A stretch of DNA of 64,000 nucleotides, taken from assembly GCA_033239525.1 (NCBI GenBank), contig BSYO01000016.1, forward strand, positions 1,302,001-1,366,000. The letters run 5' to 3'. A program made the position numbers and the translations under genes. The notes below the pieces were generated by a model that was not told the DNA's origin, ran no database searches, and saw only the letters and a list, made by a program, of their open reading frames with translations. This DNA is from Nepenthes gracilis (Eukaryota > Streptophyta > Magnoliopsida > Caryophyllales > Nepenthaceae). Of the stretch, positions 63,721-64,000 are shown one piece after another (the first letter of the stretch is position 1; every line of letters starts with the position of its first letter).

Positions 63721-64000
63721 TTAATCTAATTTTTTTATTATTTAATCTCAATTTTAATTATATTAAATTAATTAATTATAATTATGATAAAATTTAAACT
63801 TAAACTTTATAAGTGGATAATCATATATATAATTTTGTAGATAAAATTGAACGCCGTTTTTACCTATGTATGATATGCTCAAACCTCAATTTTTACCTTA
63901 ATTTATTACGAATATTATAATTTATCTTCATCAACTTTTTACAATGGCCTAATTACAATTGAATGAAAAATTCGATGTAAATATGAATACTTCTTTATAT
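63721..64000. other. AT-rich DNA at the window edge, partial repeat
   Basis: TTTTGTAGATAAAATTGAACGCCG and TTTACCTATG near 63830-63870 echo the module seen at 35235 and 62210, so a further partial copy of the large repeat may continue past the window. Confidence 0.4.

Noticed and set aside
1..64000. CRISPR arrays, operons or defence islands
   Set aside because: The window is plant nuclear DNA; the repeats seen are transposon-like or microsatellite, with no regularly spaced short repeat array.

Overview
The window is nuclear DNA of a flowering plant, most likely a eudicot. Non-coding DNA is strongly AT-rich, the genes have many short exons joined by GT-AG introns, and all five recognisable proteins are close to known plant families. 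The species cannot be named from sequence alone. No bacterial, viral or organellar gene block is visible, and I found no convincing new biological system. The novelty lies mainly in the repeats and in how they sit inside the genes.

Five protein-coding genes were rebuilt exon by exon. Reading frames and splice sites agree throughout. (1) Minus strand, 374-18606: the beta-prime subunit of the COPI coatomer. It has 23 coding exons (862 codons) in the window, and the last part of the gene lies beyond base 1. (2) Minus strand, 30491-32810: the small Golgi membrane protein SYS1, two exons, 152 aa. (3) Minus strand, 39852-44524: MAR-binding filament-like protein 1 (MFP1), four exons, 728 aa. (4) Plus strand, 48457-49602: an intronless-coding trihelix transcription factor of the SIP1 type, 381 aa. 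(5) Minus strand, 50973-58373, with a 5' UTR exon near 59.8-59.9 kb: a cytosolic Hsp110-type Hsp70 (HSP70-14/15 type), nine coding exons, 851 aa. Coatomer and SYS1 both act in Golgi traffic, but their neighbourhood is probably chance; this is not an operon.

Repeats fill the rest. Intron 4 of the coatomer gene is about 7 kb. It holds a decayed RTE-type LINE (12.1-16.7 kb, plus strand), and into that LINE's reverse-transcriptase region is spliced an almost full-length, mutated 18S rRNA gene plus the first bases of ITS1 (14.25-16.03 kb). A family of roughly 200-270 bp inverted-terminal-repeat elements (TIR near CATAGATGAAAATATC) occurs at least ten times, mostly in introns or just 3' of genes. 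Other repeats are an L1-type LINE remnant (36.6-38.2 kb), two related large AT-rich blocks (34.6-36.4 and 60.9-63.7 kb), a 3-kb-spaced direct repeat (19.4 and 22.4 kb) and several LTR-like remnants.

Layout: 0-18.8 kb coatomer gene; 18.8-30 kb repeat-rich intergenic DNA; 30-33 kb SYS1; 33-39.6 kb repeats; 39.8-44.6 kb MFP1; 44.7-47.4 kb intergenic with one LTR-like island; 47.4-50 kb trihelix gene; 50.5-60 kb Hsp110 gene; 60-64 kb AT-rich repeat block.
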